Shown: positions 23,994-36,500 of the stretch, piece by piece
Position numbering within the stretch: position 1 is the first letter of the stretch
Layout: each line of letters begins with the position of its first letter
Source of the DNA: Ptychodera flava
Taxonomy: Eukaryota; Hemichordata; Enteropneusta; Ptychoderidae
DNA length: 64,000 bases
Direction: 5' to 3'
Assembly: GCF_041260155.1 (NCBI RefSeq)
Contig: NC_091931.1
Span: forward strand, 49,627,758 to 49,691,757
The notes under the pieces: generated by a model
Seen by the model: only the letters and a program-made list of their open reading frames with translations
Databases searched by the model: none
Told to the model about the DNA's origin: nothing
Program-made: the position numbers and the translations under genes

Positions 23994-24225
23994 GGAATGG
24001 TTTCTGCCATGTAATTCAACTTATGTGTCAAAAGGTGTTTAGGTGAGGTTCAAGTTCTTTTCAGTTTGACAGACACGAGAGAATTACAATAATATTAGGA
24101 TAATGTGAAGACCCAGTTCAAAGACTGCTCTTATCTCTCCCTGCATTGTGAAAGGTGTAAAGGACAGAACATGTTTTACATTCATTTATAACAATGACAA
24201 GGTTATAACCCGTCTTAAATACTTC

Positions 24226-24445
24226 TCAACAGAGTTAACACAGGGGTGGCGGCCATTTTGACTTTCAAATATCGGTAAATCTTCGGTGATTTGTTTCTCT
24301 AGCAGCATAATGTGGACGGTCGGTGAACCCTGCTTTTTATTCTTGATTTTGAAAAACTATTGTAGTATGGTGTAGGATTCCCCTGGGAAAGTTTGAACAC
24401 AAGTTGAAGTCTTTCACTTTCAAGGCGCATGCTACCGTGACCTGA
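24226..24445 (+). mobile_element. 5'-truncated copy of the TTAA MITE
   Basis: Matches the right two-thirds of the element at 28019-28368: GGCGGCCATTTTGA, TTTGTTTCTCT, GTTGAAGTCTTTCACTTT and the end AAGGCGCATGCTACC. It is more diverged and lacks the left end. Confidence 0.75.
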
Positions 24446-24744
24446 AACTTTGCAGAGGATTGTTTGATGTCGTAGTTCATCGTTTGGCAATCAATCATGC
24501 AATGCTAAACACGTGTGTTGAAAGCCTTCAGACAAGTACGTCAACTACATAGGAGCACAAGTTCGTCAATACACCTGCAAACAACAACAACATTAAACAC
24601 CCAGGTTACTCTATACCTTAGGACAGAACTGAGCTGTGCAAATTTTTTCTCTCAGGCCGGAGGAATCACAAGGATCAAGAACGGTAACCTCATTTCACGT
24701 TGGTCTGTGAACCTTGCACAACGTTTTTAGGTACGTCTTGGATC

Positions 24745-24747
<3 letters not shown>

Positions 24748-24809
<62 letters not shown>
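24748..24809. repeat. (CT)n microsatellite
   Basis: About 30 uninterrupted CT dinucleotides. Confidence 0.98.
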
Positions 24810-24812
<3 letters not shown>

Positions 24813-26640
24813 ACTGCTATGCACCAAATGGCATGGCATAGAGTGAAGGGCACTAGAGAATTGGTTGTCAGATTTATGATTTACGTTGTGAAATGCTTGA
24901 CCCTTCTCCTATGTTGCCATTTGTCAGACACAGCCGTCAAACCTTTCACCTCAGGTGCATTGTGTGAGATTGCTTCTGTCTAGGTCAGTGCGTCAGCATA
25001 TTTGCGTCTTTTGACATCAACGGAATGTTAATGGTGTTACAGTGACTGCTGTAAAATAGAACACTGCCCCAAATATTAAATTAAATGGTGAAATTCGTAC
25101 TATCATTACTGAGAAACTTAATCTCATAAGCATAAGTGGTCACCGAGTCAGGTATATCTGGAGTCGACCAATCGTCGGCAAGAAACAAATTGAAGGACCC
25201 TACAAATTTCTTTTTCTAAGTTCTCCTGTGATATTCGTGTTCTGGCGAGTTGATCTTGTAATTATATTTTCAAGTTTATGAGTTGAATCAGTAACTATGT
25301 GATAAAAGTAATGACATTTACTTCTTTAATAGGTCTAAAAGACAAAAGTAAAAAAAAAACTTTTTTCAAAATGGGATATCGATCATAGAGAGAGCAACCT
25401 GGATACTCTTGGAAAATTACTGCATTTATAAATATACAGCAGTACTCCTGTCTACATATCGGACCTCATCCATCTCATAAATTCATCCGGAGTTCTTCGA
25501 TCTAATGACAAAATCGTGCTTTGTCACACACTTTGCCCCCTCACCTAGAACAATGTCCAGTACGTCAGTCACCCACTCTTGATGCATTTAAGGAGAACAT
25601 CAACACTTTTCTTTTTAGTAGAACATACTGAACAACTCTTGACTCTGAAAAGCGCCATTGAACACTATTGGCTAAAGAAATCCCTTTTATTGATTGATTA
25701 ATTGACAACATCGTTCCACACTTTTCCTCTCACGCGAGGCAAACATTTTATTTTGGGTGTCAAATGATCATAATACACAGTGCAGCTTTTATTCTCTGTT
25801 CCTTCACTGGTCATCATCAGTGCTGGCTTTAGGTTCAAAACAAGGTCCCGCTCGTCAAACTTGTAAAACGGTAACAAACTGCTAGTGAGCGCGCGGTATT
25901 TTATGACACGTCAATGTAATCACTTTGAGTGTCTGTTTGCTGGTAAATGCAAACTGATGCATATGGGTCATTAAGTTTGGTGTAATATGTACATGCCATA
26001 CTCAGGACGCTGATGAAAAAGAACACAAAGATTGTTTTGCAATAGTGACTGCGACGCCAAAATTACAATTGCATCGCAGATAAGATTCACATGATGATGT
26101 TTGACAGAATTTATACATCATGACAATCTTTTGTTAAAGTTTGTTAGTCTAATTTTTTACTTGTGTCAGTATAAAAATTATACTTGAACTGGAATCCTGT
26201 ACATTATTTTGATCAAACGTACCGTCGACTTGTTAATTGAAAATTTATATCGTTGTAGGTAGTAAAAAGGAAGGAAGTTGACATTTACATCACAGCAGAG
26301 GTCTGAGGATAGGCATTCCTAAAAAAGCATTCAGCACTTGAGGTTTTCGATTTTCTGTTCGATTAAAGTCCTCTGCGTACTTTATCTATCACGCGATTTT
26401 AATTTGTTGAAATCCATTCGCAATGACAGACGACATAACATTTTGATTGGTAACAAAGATTATTAAGTTGATATCATAAATCACTTCAATAGTTCTTTTA
26501 CCGGTTCCATGATGCAGTGCACGCCAGGGTATACAAAGCGTACGATACTCATAGAACGTACACGGTACGGTACACGCAGGGTATGTTACTCATAGAGCGC
26601 TATGGCAGGGTACACCAAGACCCTATATTTTGGTCACCCA
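24810..26640. other. Intergenic, no gene seen
   Basis: Open frames are short and lack domains. Around 26.52-26.62 kb the words GTACGATACTCATAGA and TACTCATAGAGCG form short local repeats. Confidence 0.45.
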
Positions 26641-26643
26641 TGA

Positions 26644-27106
26644 ATATACACCCGTGGCCACTTTAGTGTTGATCAAGGCTACTTGATACAGACAGAAATT
26701 CTGCTTGTATAAAGACAAAACAGACCCTGCCAAGGGTTGTAAATGAGAGCTAACGATTGGCACTCTGTGTTGAAAATTGAGACATAAGATACCACTTCCA
26801 TTCATTAAAGCTTCTACGCAATACTTAGCTTATTGAGGGAACACACTTTTATGAGCTCACTGCTATAGCATCAAGTAAAATTGTATGTCCCATGCAGACA
26901 GTGTGTCTGGGGAAATCGAAATAAACAAGACTTGTACATGGACCAGTGCATGGTAGTGTTACATTGTATCTCAATCTTGAACACAGGGTGCCAATCGTAA
27001 ACTCTTATTTACAACCCCAGACAGAGCTAGTTTTGCCTTTGTACAAGCAGAATTTCTGTCTGTATCAAGTAGCCTTGATCAACACTAAAGTGGCCACGGG
27101 TGTAAA
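26644..27106. repeat. Fold-back repeat, inverted arms of about 155 bp
   Basis: The left arm begins ACACCCGTGGCCACTTTAGT and the right arm ends with its complement (ACTAAAGTGGCCACGGGTGT near 27087-27106). The arms are imperfect, with about 150 bp between. Both arms give mirror-image open frames containing NFCLYQVALINTKVATGV, which are products of the repeat rather than genes. It is probably a MITE or a pair of inverted repeat copies in the region upstream of gene A. Confidence 0.8.
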
Positions 27107-27461
27107 TGCTCGAGGCATTTTTTGGCATTGCAAAATTGTGTCATTCTTGCATAACTATCCACCGTACAACACAAAATCAGCATGTTCTTGTTGTTTTAAG
27201 TGTGTATACGGTGTTTGATATAACCACAGGAATGCATTGTGGGATAACCAGGAAAAGGTCTATAGCATCATGTGTCAAAAGTCGCATGGTCCTTCATAAT
27301 TTACATAAACAAACAAGCAAACATACACACAATAAAAGTGACATACCAACACTGCTCAGCTGAACAGTCTACCAACACAGTCTACATACAGGTGCATCGA
27401 GATATGTCAAACACGGCTTTACTTCCTTGATCTGCTGGTCCTGAAACAAGTGACCATAACG
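27107..27461 (+). promoter_or_regulatory. Upstream region and 5' leader of mesh-like gene A
   Basis: The 355 bp before the ATG at 27462 hold the expected promoter and leader. No clear TATA box or recognisable factor site was found. Confidence 0.35.
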
Positions 27462-27531
27462 ATGGCTGACAAAGTTGCTGGATTCTGTAACTTTGTTGTC
27501 TTGCTGCTTTTCCTGCTAAACCTTGGATCTG
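27462..27531 (+). CDS. Gene A exon 1: signal peptide
   Basis: Encodes [20 protein letters not shown] plus LGS: a short polar start and a leucine-rich hydrophobic core, typical of secretory signal peptides. It ends in phase 1 at a GTAAGT donor. Confidence 0.8.
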
Positions 27532-30500
27532 GTAAGTGTAAAGCGGAAACTAACAACCCAAACTACAGGGACTGTAAAATAGTTTCTTCCTTAAAGACGT
27601 ACATTTCGTCTCTTGCGAGCACACACTGGCGGCCTTTTACTTATATACTTTGCTTTTCTTGTTTTCCTGTTCTTCAAGCGACGGATAAAACATTCCTGTC
27701 AATACTTACCCCCAAAATCTAGTGTTTATCCACAATAGGAAAAAGACAATTTCATTTTAGGCGACAATTTGTTGATGTAATTTTGTTGTAATATCAGGTC
27801 ATTTTACTTCCGCCTTGTGATGCTTCAACGACGTTCATTCAATTCGTTGTTTTGTATTCGAAACAGTTTTTACTGGCAATAATGGTGAAAGATGACAATA
27901 ATAGTCTGACATGATGAGAAAACTTCGATTATCAGTCGTCAGTAATTGTTAGAAGAAATTTAAGCAATTTATAACTGGTGCAAGCCATTTTAAGGTATCT
28001 ATTACAGCCCTATCAAACTTAAGGTAGAATGCGCCTTGGGACAGATATTTAGACTCTCAAAACTTTTTCAATTCTTTTTTGATCCACTTGCTGGGGTTCA
28101 TTTTGAAGCTCTTTGAGTCAGAAAAACTTTCACCGTTTTAGTTTTTTTGAGAGTCGAAAATTTTATTTTCCTCGAGCTCGTTAGAGTTAATACAGGGACG
28201 GCGGCCATTTTGAATTTCAAATAACAGTAAATCTTGGGTAATATGTTTCTCTGCACAGTGACCCCGGATTTGTATCCTTGATTTTTAAAGTGAACGATGT
28301 TATGATTCCTTGAAGAACATTTGAGCTAAAGTTGAAGTCTTTCACTTTTGAGGCGCATACTACCTTAATTTTAAAACAGGCTTAAATGTAGTTAATGATA
28401 CATTGGCAACCTTAAAGGGATACAGTTGTCGGAACTGCGCTTAAAGGTCGTATGAGACCCATACGACCAATGTAAACACTCTATCCAAGGTACGATGGTG
28501 ATTGATGAAAGTTGAAACATGTCTGTCACGATCTACATCATATAAATGTTGCATCTATGATGATGAGGTGCATCAAGATATCGTGTAGGAAGTACAATGT
28601 TTGTAAACAAGAAACTCGCAAAGGCGCAGTTCCGACGACTGTTTCCCTTTAACGCCAAACGTCCACATCAGTACATAAAGTTTAAAAAAACCCGCAGTTT
28701 TCTTCATTTTTATACAGTTTACAGATGATATTTAGAAAGTTGCTGTTAACAAATAGATCATTTATTAGTAAGTAGAAAAATCTGAAAGTCAATAAAACTA
28801 TAATTTAACGGGATTTCAACGTTAATTCGTCCTCCGATGTGAATGTAAATCTCATGAATCTTATGGAAATGAGTTCACGAACTGTCGACACTCTATTAGG
28901 AAGATGACATAATGTTTGATATAAAATATCTCAAAGATTTTGTTTTTTTTTCTGAAAAACATTTAGCTCCAAAAATTTGTGATTCTCGATTGCTTGCTTT
29001 TGCAGGTATACCGGTAGATCAGGTTAACCACATCAGGGATTACATATCAGAAAGGGAACCCAGAAGGTATTGGCTTGAAGAAGTCGTTGCTGACCCCAGA
29101 GGGACTGATACTGAGTTCGTAATTGGTCTACGATTTCGATTCAGCGGTCGGACTAATTCGCGAGACATCTTTGAAGATGCTCTACCTGGCGTCGACTACC
29201 GCCAAGTTTCAACAAATCGGACATCGTTATCGGATAGTCAGATCGATGCATTGTTCGAAGTAAGTTTCTATTCTGCATTTAAAACACCTTAATTTAAACT
29301 CAAAGAGGATTGCTTTCAGCAATCTGTATAAGTGTAACATGTCAAACAATGTACACAAATATACAGCTTTGCAATCGATAGAAACTTGCCTTTACGATGC
29401 TGGATATTCGTATTTGCAATTTTTTCACCATAAAAACCAAATTTAAATTTAGAAAGAGTAAAAGCAGATCACCGTGCTTATTTATTGTTATGAGGTTTAA
29501 TATGACAACTTACTTGTGAGAAAACTAGTTTACATGACCATACATTTTTACTCATTCAGACTTTGGATATTGATGTTTCCTTCTCATATTTTCTAAAGAA
29601 ATGGCACTTCATTTGCATTTGAACTACATCATAAAATGTAGAATTGAACAGACGATAGCGTTATTTGTGCAACAGAATTGACGTCACTGAGTTAAAATTT
29701 AAACGACCAGGAAGTATCAATACAATAGACTACCATTACAACAGGCTTTGTGTAAACTCAAAGCCATCGACCGTTGAGCATGAAATCATTGGGCGCTCTA
29801 GCATTAAGCATGGCAACATAACTATAACAACAGGCTCTCTAGGTTAAAGTTTACCCTTTAGTTTATGGTGTATTGTATTTTTCCATAATTGTTGTGCTTG
29901 TGGGGCCAAATGATCGAAAGGAATTTTTTTAATTTATATTTTTGTTGGCTGCGACTCGTCAAATTTTGAGAATTTAATCAAAATGTTTGAAAATTCGAAA
30001 CAAATGTCTGTGGTAGGCGAATTTTTTCTAGGGTAGGTCGGCTTATCGAAAACATACATATATTTTTTTTTCATTTGGCCTCATCCCGAAAGACTTTAAC
30101 TCAAATAAACGACGTGAGTTTATAGATTTAGCCAAACGATCGGCTACTGAAAAAAAGAAGAACATCTACCAAAACGAAACAATAATACCTTTTTTGTGAA
30201 GTAATCAGCTGACTCGAAGGTCATTCATGTATCTTAATTTACTTTCTCATCTCGTGATACGCCCTACAATGATGTTAGAAGGAAAACGATCGCTTCTGAT
30301 GATACACCACTAGTTATAGTATGCCGGGCAGTTCGATCAGGTAGCCAGGGGTGGTAGATACTTAATTTCGTAAACCAAGCATACTCATCACATTGCCCTG
30401 CCTGCAGTAAGATTGATCATAGAATGTAACGATCAACATGGACATAATCTGCATTACATCTCTAGAAATTTCGCTCTACTTCGAGAAGGGGATATTTCAA

Positions 30501-33500
30501 TTTTGTTCTTACTTTTTAAGCTTTCTACTTCCATGTCAAGCTTGATGCCGCTGATCGTCAAGCTGAATCTAATCATGGTGTTTGACAGAGTAGAACGCCT
30601 GCGCGTAGAAAATGGTACATAACAACACAAATATTTTTAAAATACCACAGGAAAAAAGAATTTTGCAGAAGCTCTTAATATTAAATCGATAATTTCTTCC
30701 GATGCGTCGGTAAGTTCCGTTATCAAAGGTGAAATGTAAACTATCACATGACATTGATCTCCTCGGGGAAATTCTAAAAGCATTAAAACTCACAAGGCCC
30801 TCGGTCCCTCTACTTTGATAAACCCATTCACTCAAGGAGGTGAGGTTTGAGTAGCAAAATAAACAGTTAAACCACTTTGATTGAAATATATTTGCCCGCA
30901 CAGTATTCAGGTCCGCCTAGTTTTGCTGAGCTCGAGGATAAAGCTCTTTATAACAATATTGCTGATACTTTCTTATCCCTCCATCCGTTCAAATCCATAT
31001 TGATAACATAATATAAATATGAAGAATGAAAATAAAAATCACATGCCGAACACACAAAGGAAAGCATCACCCTTTTCAATTCGGCTGTTGCTGGCTAAAA
31101 TGTTAATACAACAAAGATATAATTCTGAGTCCTTTAATCAATTTTTACATGTAATTTGCAGGCAGACTTACTTTATTACATCGAAGAAACAATGTCTCGT
31201 GTCAATAACTTCACCTCCTATCCGGTGGAAATGAAGACTGCATTTGTAGACTCACATTTCACGAGGTACGCAACAGATGATTTTTGGGATGAAGTCAATG
31301 ACGTGGATAAGAATTGGGTACAGAAATGCGTGACGTATACAGATGATCCGGTTTTTGTCAAAGCAACCGACACCAGTAAGTGTGATTATTTGTCTGTGAG
31401 AATTGCAATAAATCCCCGCAATGGGTCATGGCGCTCAGTTTGTCAGGAGATTGTACCCGCCAATCATATTGGAGGGTTGTGAATAGCTTTTCATTATTAT
31501 GAAGGATACCGTTCCTGGCGTAAAACGTCACATTTTATGATCACGATGACGGCTGACGAGTTTCCGATGCATCATGTCTCCCCATTGGATGATTGAAATT
31601 CAAATATTCAGATACAATCAGTTATGAACTATTAAAGACAATCTCATAAATTTTATGAAATATATGGTGAAGCCAGGGTCTCAATGATGGATTGCAAAAA
31701 AGCGGCTTCAGAACTTAAGCCGATTTTAAACTGAAAAACTACTTATTGTTAAGTAATTAAAAGTACATTGTAACTAAAAAGTGATATTTTGATTGCAGGG
31801 ATGAAATCCAGGATTCGAGATGACTGTAATCTGATGATGTCATACGCTGTTGCTATCGGTGATTCCATCTCTACCTATAACCCGTGCTTTGACGGTAAGT
31901 ATACTTGTGGTTTTGAGCAAACCGACAGTATGGTCACTGAGTGTTTCAAATGTAGCCCTGTCTCATCGCTGTAGGCACGTCAAACAGAATCTGTGGGAAG
32001 TAGCTTTACTGAGAAATACCCGTCCACCCCTTGAAACTAATGAAAGATAACCTTACCTAATATTACAAGTTACCAAGCCGAAATCAAGACTTAATATCAA
32101 CTGACATTGCATATTTGATTTGAGTGTTCTCTCATTCGAAGAACCAAGGACAAAGACAATATGCCATGGCGAACCAATCATCAAAACCTAGCAAGTTTGT
32201 TAATGGAATATGTACAAGTATTATTGATTGGTTTTCGCTCTTAACTTGCAGATTTGATGTTTCCATATGGTCAAGAAGTCGGCGATGATCTAAACGAGAA
32301 AAATGATGACGGTAGCTCAGATGAAATATTCATTGCCATTCCGTTTCCGTTCTTCGATCAGAATCACGACTCTCTTTGGGTAAGCCTTACAATTTAAAAT
32401 GTCACTGATGACAGAACACTCCCTTTTAAAGAAATCTTTCTGTTATAATCATTCGATCATAAATGAGTTCATTTTAATAAATTCACGATGAAAGAAAGCT
32501 GTTTTGGAAATTAAAAGTTTTGATCTCTGAAAAAAGTGATAGAATAAAGTAATTTTATGGTGTGGAGATGCATTCGTTATATTACATCTAAGATACACGG
32601 ATCATAAAAAGCCATCTGTAAATTCTAGCAATTTTGTCATTTTATGTTTGCGTACTAAAAGAGATTGTCGTTTGACTGTATCGTCGCAGTAGCGTCATGT
32701 ATTTTACGATGCACCATCTTGCAGAAGAGTTCTTAATACTTCGACAAGGTGGTGGGACGTTTCTTTATTTGTTTGTCGTTTGGTACTTGTTGTTTCGCGC
32801 TCAATAGGTGAACAACAATGGTATGGTATCCTTCTTGGACAGCGTTGCGCATTTTACACCCGAAGCATTCCCATTAGACGGAAATCGACGTATGGTGGCG
32901 CCCTTCTGGGCTGACATCGATACAAGAGTCGGTGGTGAGGTCTACCACAGAGAAATATCGAAGCCGGGTGACGCACTGCTGGACAGAGCGACGCAGGAGA
33001 TTCGCAGAGTCTTTGCTCGGCAGGGAAGCTTTACGGCCACCTGGATGCTGATCGCCACTTGGGATGGTGTCGCCTTTTTCGGTGCATCTGCTGTGGGACA
33101 GAAAAAGGTGAGATATCTGAATCTAAGACATAACTCAAGTCATTGTTGACGACAGTATTTAAGTTTCTGTGTGGTCGAAGCATCAGTAACAAAGACACGA
33201 TGAAATGCCAAACGAATGACAGGTTTTGTTGATCCAGTAATCATACAATTTTATCAGCATAAACTCTTTCTTTATTTTCATAAATGCAGAGAAATACCTT
33301 GCAATGTATATTAGTGACTAATGGTAGACATTCCTTCGCAATATATAACTATGGCAACGTAACTTGGACGACCGGAGCTGCGAGTGACGGCGACCCAGAT
33401 ACAGGGTTAGGAGGAACTCCAGCTCAGGTAAGGAGTGCTTTTCCTCTCCAATTGTTACATCATTCTATAAGGTTTTGGAATTACACAGGCACGAACCAAT

Positions 33501-36500
33501 TCAATCACCACACGGTGGAGACACTGTAATGCATGTGTCTGCTTAGTGTTGTATGGCTGCTCAGAATCAAGAAAATGGCAAATAAAGCGGTTGCTTTTAG
33601 AGCCCGCTCGTTTCTTACAGTTTGTCAAACTCTCGTTCATATTTGGCATCTTCGTGAGAGCCTCTGCATCTATTTAGATCTATCTGAAGATGAGGTTATG
33701 ATATTTCTATCGTACCGGATAGATTTAGACTGTTTAGATACGAACAAGTATGCAACGTGCGTCTCCGATGAGGGTGCGTTAAAGCAATATTAATTGTCCT
33801 ACTTCCCGTTTCTCTGTTGAATTAATGAATACTATATTTACGGACGAAACAAAAAGACTATTTTCTTCTATGTCTTCTTCTATGGAAACGTATAATAATG
33901 AGATAATGCCACAAATTAGGAAATGTTTGCTGCCTGAAGTAATCCACAACACTTCGTCCGATATAAAGAAGTTTCTCGCCTGATTACAGAGTGAATTCAT
34001 TAAGGGAAAATTAGAAGCGTTTCTTTTGACGCTATATAACCTCTTGTCTACTTTATTCGAGTGCCAATTGTGTAAGTGACCTTTAAATAGTTTTATTTTA
34101 CTCTAGATTACTATCATTTTTTCAGTTTCTATAACTTTTTGTTAAAAGTATTTATGCTTTCACAAAATACCTCCGTATAGTCTGTGATAAAAGTTTGAGA
34201 GAGGGAAGGTCACGTGGTTGTGAAAAATGAGGGGGAGAGTCAGCATTTTTGTCCAGTAAAGATACTGTTTATACATCCAGATTTTGAGAGCTGCCACTGC
34301 AATCAATTTCTCGTGTCGTAGAAAAATAAGAAAAAGTAATAAAAACTCGTCAGAAATGTGTGTCGACTTCTGCGGTTTATTTCTGTGTGTTCCAGTGATG
34401 CAGATATTTTGAAATAATACATACCTAGTCTACAATTATTAACATTAAGAACACTTTCAAAGAAATTCATCTTTTGCTCGGTAGAGTTTCAATTATGAAT
34501 TTTTGTTTTATACGATAACATAGGTTGGTTTCAACGCCGGTGACGGTATCATTTACCACACTGTCAATGGTTCAAGGACAGCGGATATCTTGAACATAGA
34601 CACGTGGAGTAACGTTGACGTCATAGGTCGACTCATATTCCGAATCGACGACAAAGAAATCGAAGATGGCGGATGCAATACGGAGGGTGAGTGCGCAGAG
34701 AAATATTGTATAATAAACTATTTTGAAAATTTATGCTATTTGTCGGAATTATATATGTCTTATTACCTTTCACGGATAAGTAGATAAATTTTGTCCTGAG
34801 AAGAATGTCCACATCATGGCAGTAACATCGGCTGGAAATTTGTTCTAAGAGTTCTTGACAGTATGTTCGTATCCATCGAAACTTGTACCGTCGAACGTTG
34901 CAGTTGATGTTTTCACACTGTCAAAGGTCTGACAGACTTAGCATGCTGTGTTGCGAGATGATACAAGCTAGTTATGCAGTTTACCTTAATTGATTGTATT
35001 TAATACCGTTCACGCAGGTAGGGACGATTTAGAGATACCTGTTACACAGTGTGTTTGCTAAAATGGCCTGTACGATATTGTCCATGAAACAGTACATCGT
35101 TCAGTGAAATCTTCCTCAAAGTCTGCAATACTTACATAGTTCTTAATTTTACCTTTTTTATCTGTGATTCTCCAAATAGGTGTACTAAGTGTCTATCCCA
35201 GCTTTGGCTACATGCTGGGAGGACAGCGTATTTATGTCTCAGGACCATGCTTTGGAGATTTGCCAGTTTATTGTAAATTTGGAGAACACGTTGTCAGGGC
35301 AACAAAGGAAAATGACTGGACTGCAAGTTGCACTACACCGATCTTTTATGAAGTTGGCAGACTTGAATTCACTCTTTCGACGGACGGAGGCGAAACTTAC
35401 GATAAACATCGCGGGATTTTCACGGTCGGTAAGTTCTTATTATTAAAATATTGTTTGGAAAGTTCTGTAAGAGTAAGTTACTTTATTCACTCGAATTATA
35501 AACTTTGCTTCATTAAGCACATTTAGATCGACCATATTATTAAAATGGAATCTTTGATTTAGGGAATATTTAATAAGGCTGTAAGTCATGTTATCACAAT
35601 TGCCATGTACTCCATATTTTGGTTCTTACAAAAAATCCCGTTATAATATTTATCAACAAGAGTTTGAAACAACGATATTCTTGCATTATTACTAGATTGT
35701 GAGCAACTTAAAGCTAACATTTAAATGAAAATCTATATACTGTAAGAAAACAAATAACAAACTAACTAACAAGAACAATAAATTTATTGATAAACTTACT
35801 CCAACTGGAAGGTAGCGAAACAAAAGTCTTCTAGTAAAACAAAATTACATAATGCTCCAGCATGTACAGTTTCTATTCAAGTGCAGTATTTTGTTTGCCA
35901 TTGGTTGCCAAGGAATCACTATCATGTTTGGGAAAAATTTGATGTACCTCAGCAAAATGTGGTCTGGTTTACAATTATAGCAATACGTAATTTACAACGA
36001 TGGAAATTTTGGGTGGTTTAGTCAGTTTTTTTCCTTCACGTCACTACTTCATAGTCGCGCTTGAGAAGGATTTTGGTGATCTATTGTTTTGTTCAACCAA
36101 GTGAACCGGGAATACGTCGTGCCTCACCATATCTGCGCATGCCCAACGGTTGAAATGAATAAACCATAAGTTTTCTACGGGGTTTCAGAAGAATCTGTGT
36201 AACTCTCCTGTGATTTCATTATCTAAACTAAAGAAGATATTGGATTGAAGCGAAGTTACTAATTTTGTCCACGTGGAGCATTGTTGAGTTGCACGAAACA
36301 TTTTTTTTTATTTAGAATTAATACAGCAATACCATTAATGATGCTAACAAATTTCACAAAACTGTAGATACATATTGATGATAAGAAGTGCCAATGTTAG
36401 ACGGACGATAGCTGGAATAACAATGATCTTCAAATAACTCAGACGGTTTTTTTTTTCTTTTTTGTTTTGCAGTGAGTGAAGAAAATAGAAGACCACGCAT

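Noticed and set aside
26623-27218. Two similar ORFs on opposite strands sharing NFCLYQVALINTKVATGV
   Set aside because: They mirror each other because they lie in the arms of a fold-back repeat; there is no domain or splice evidence.
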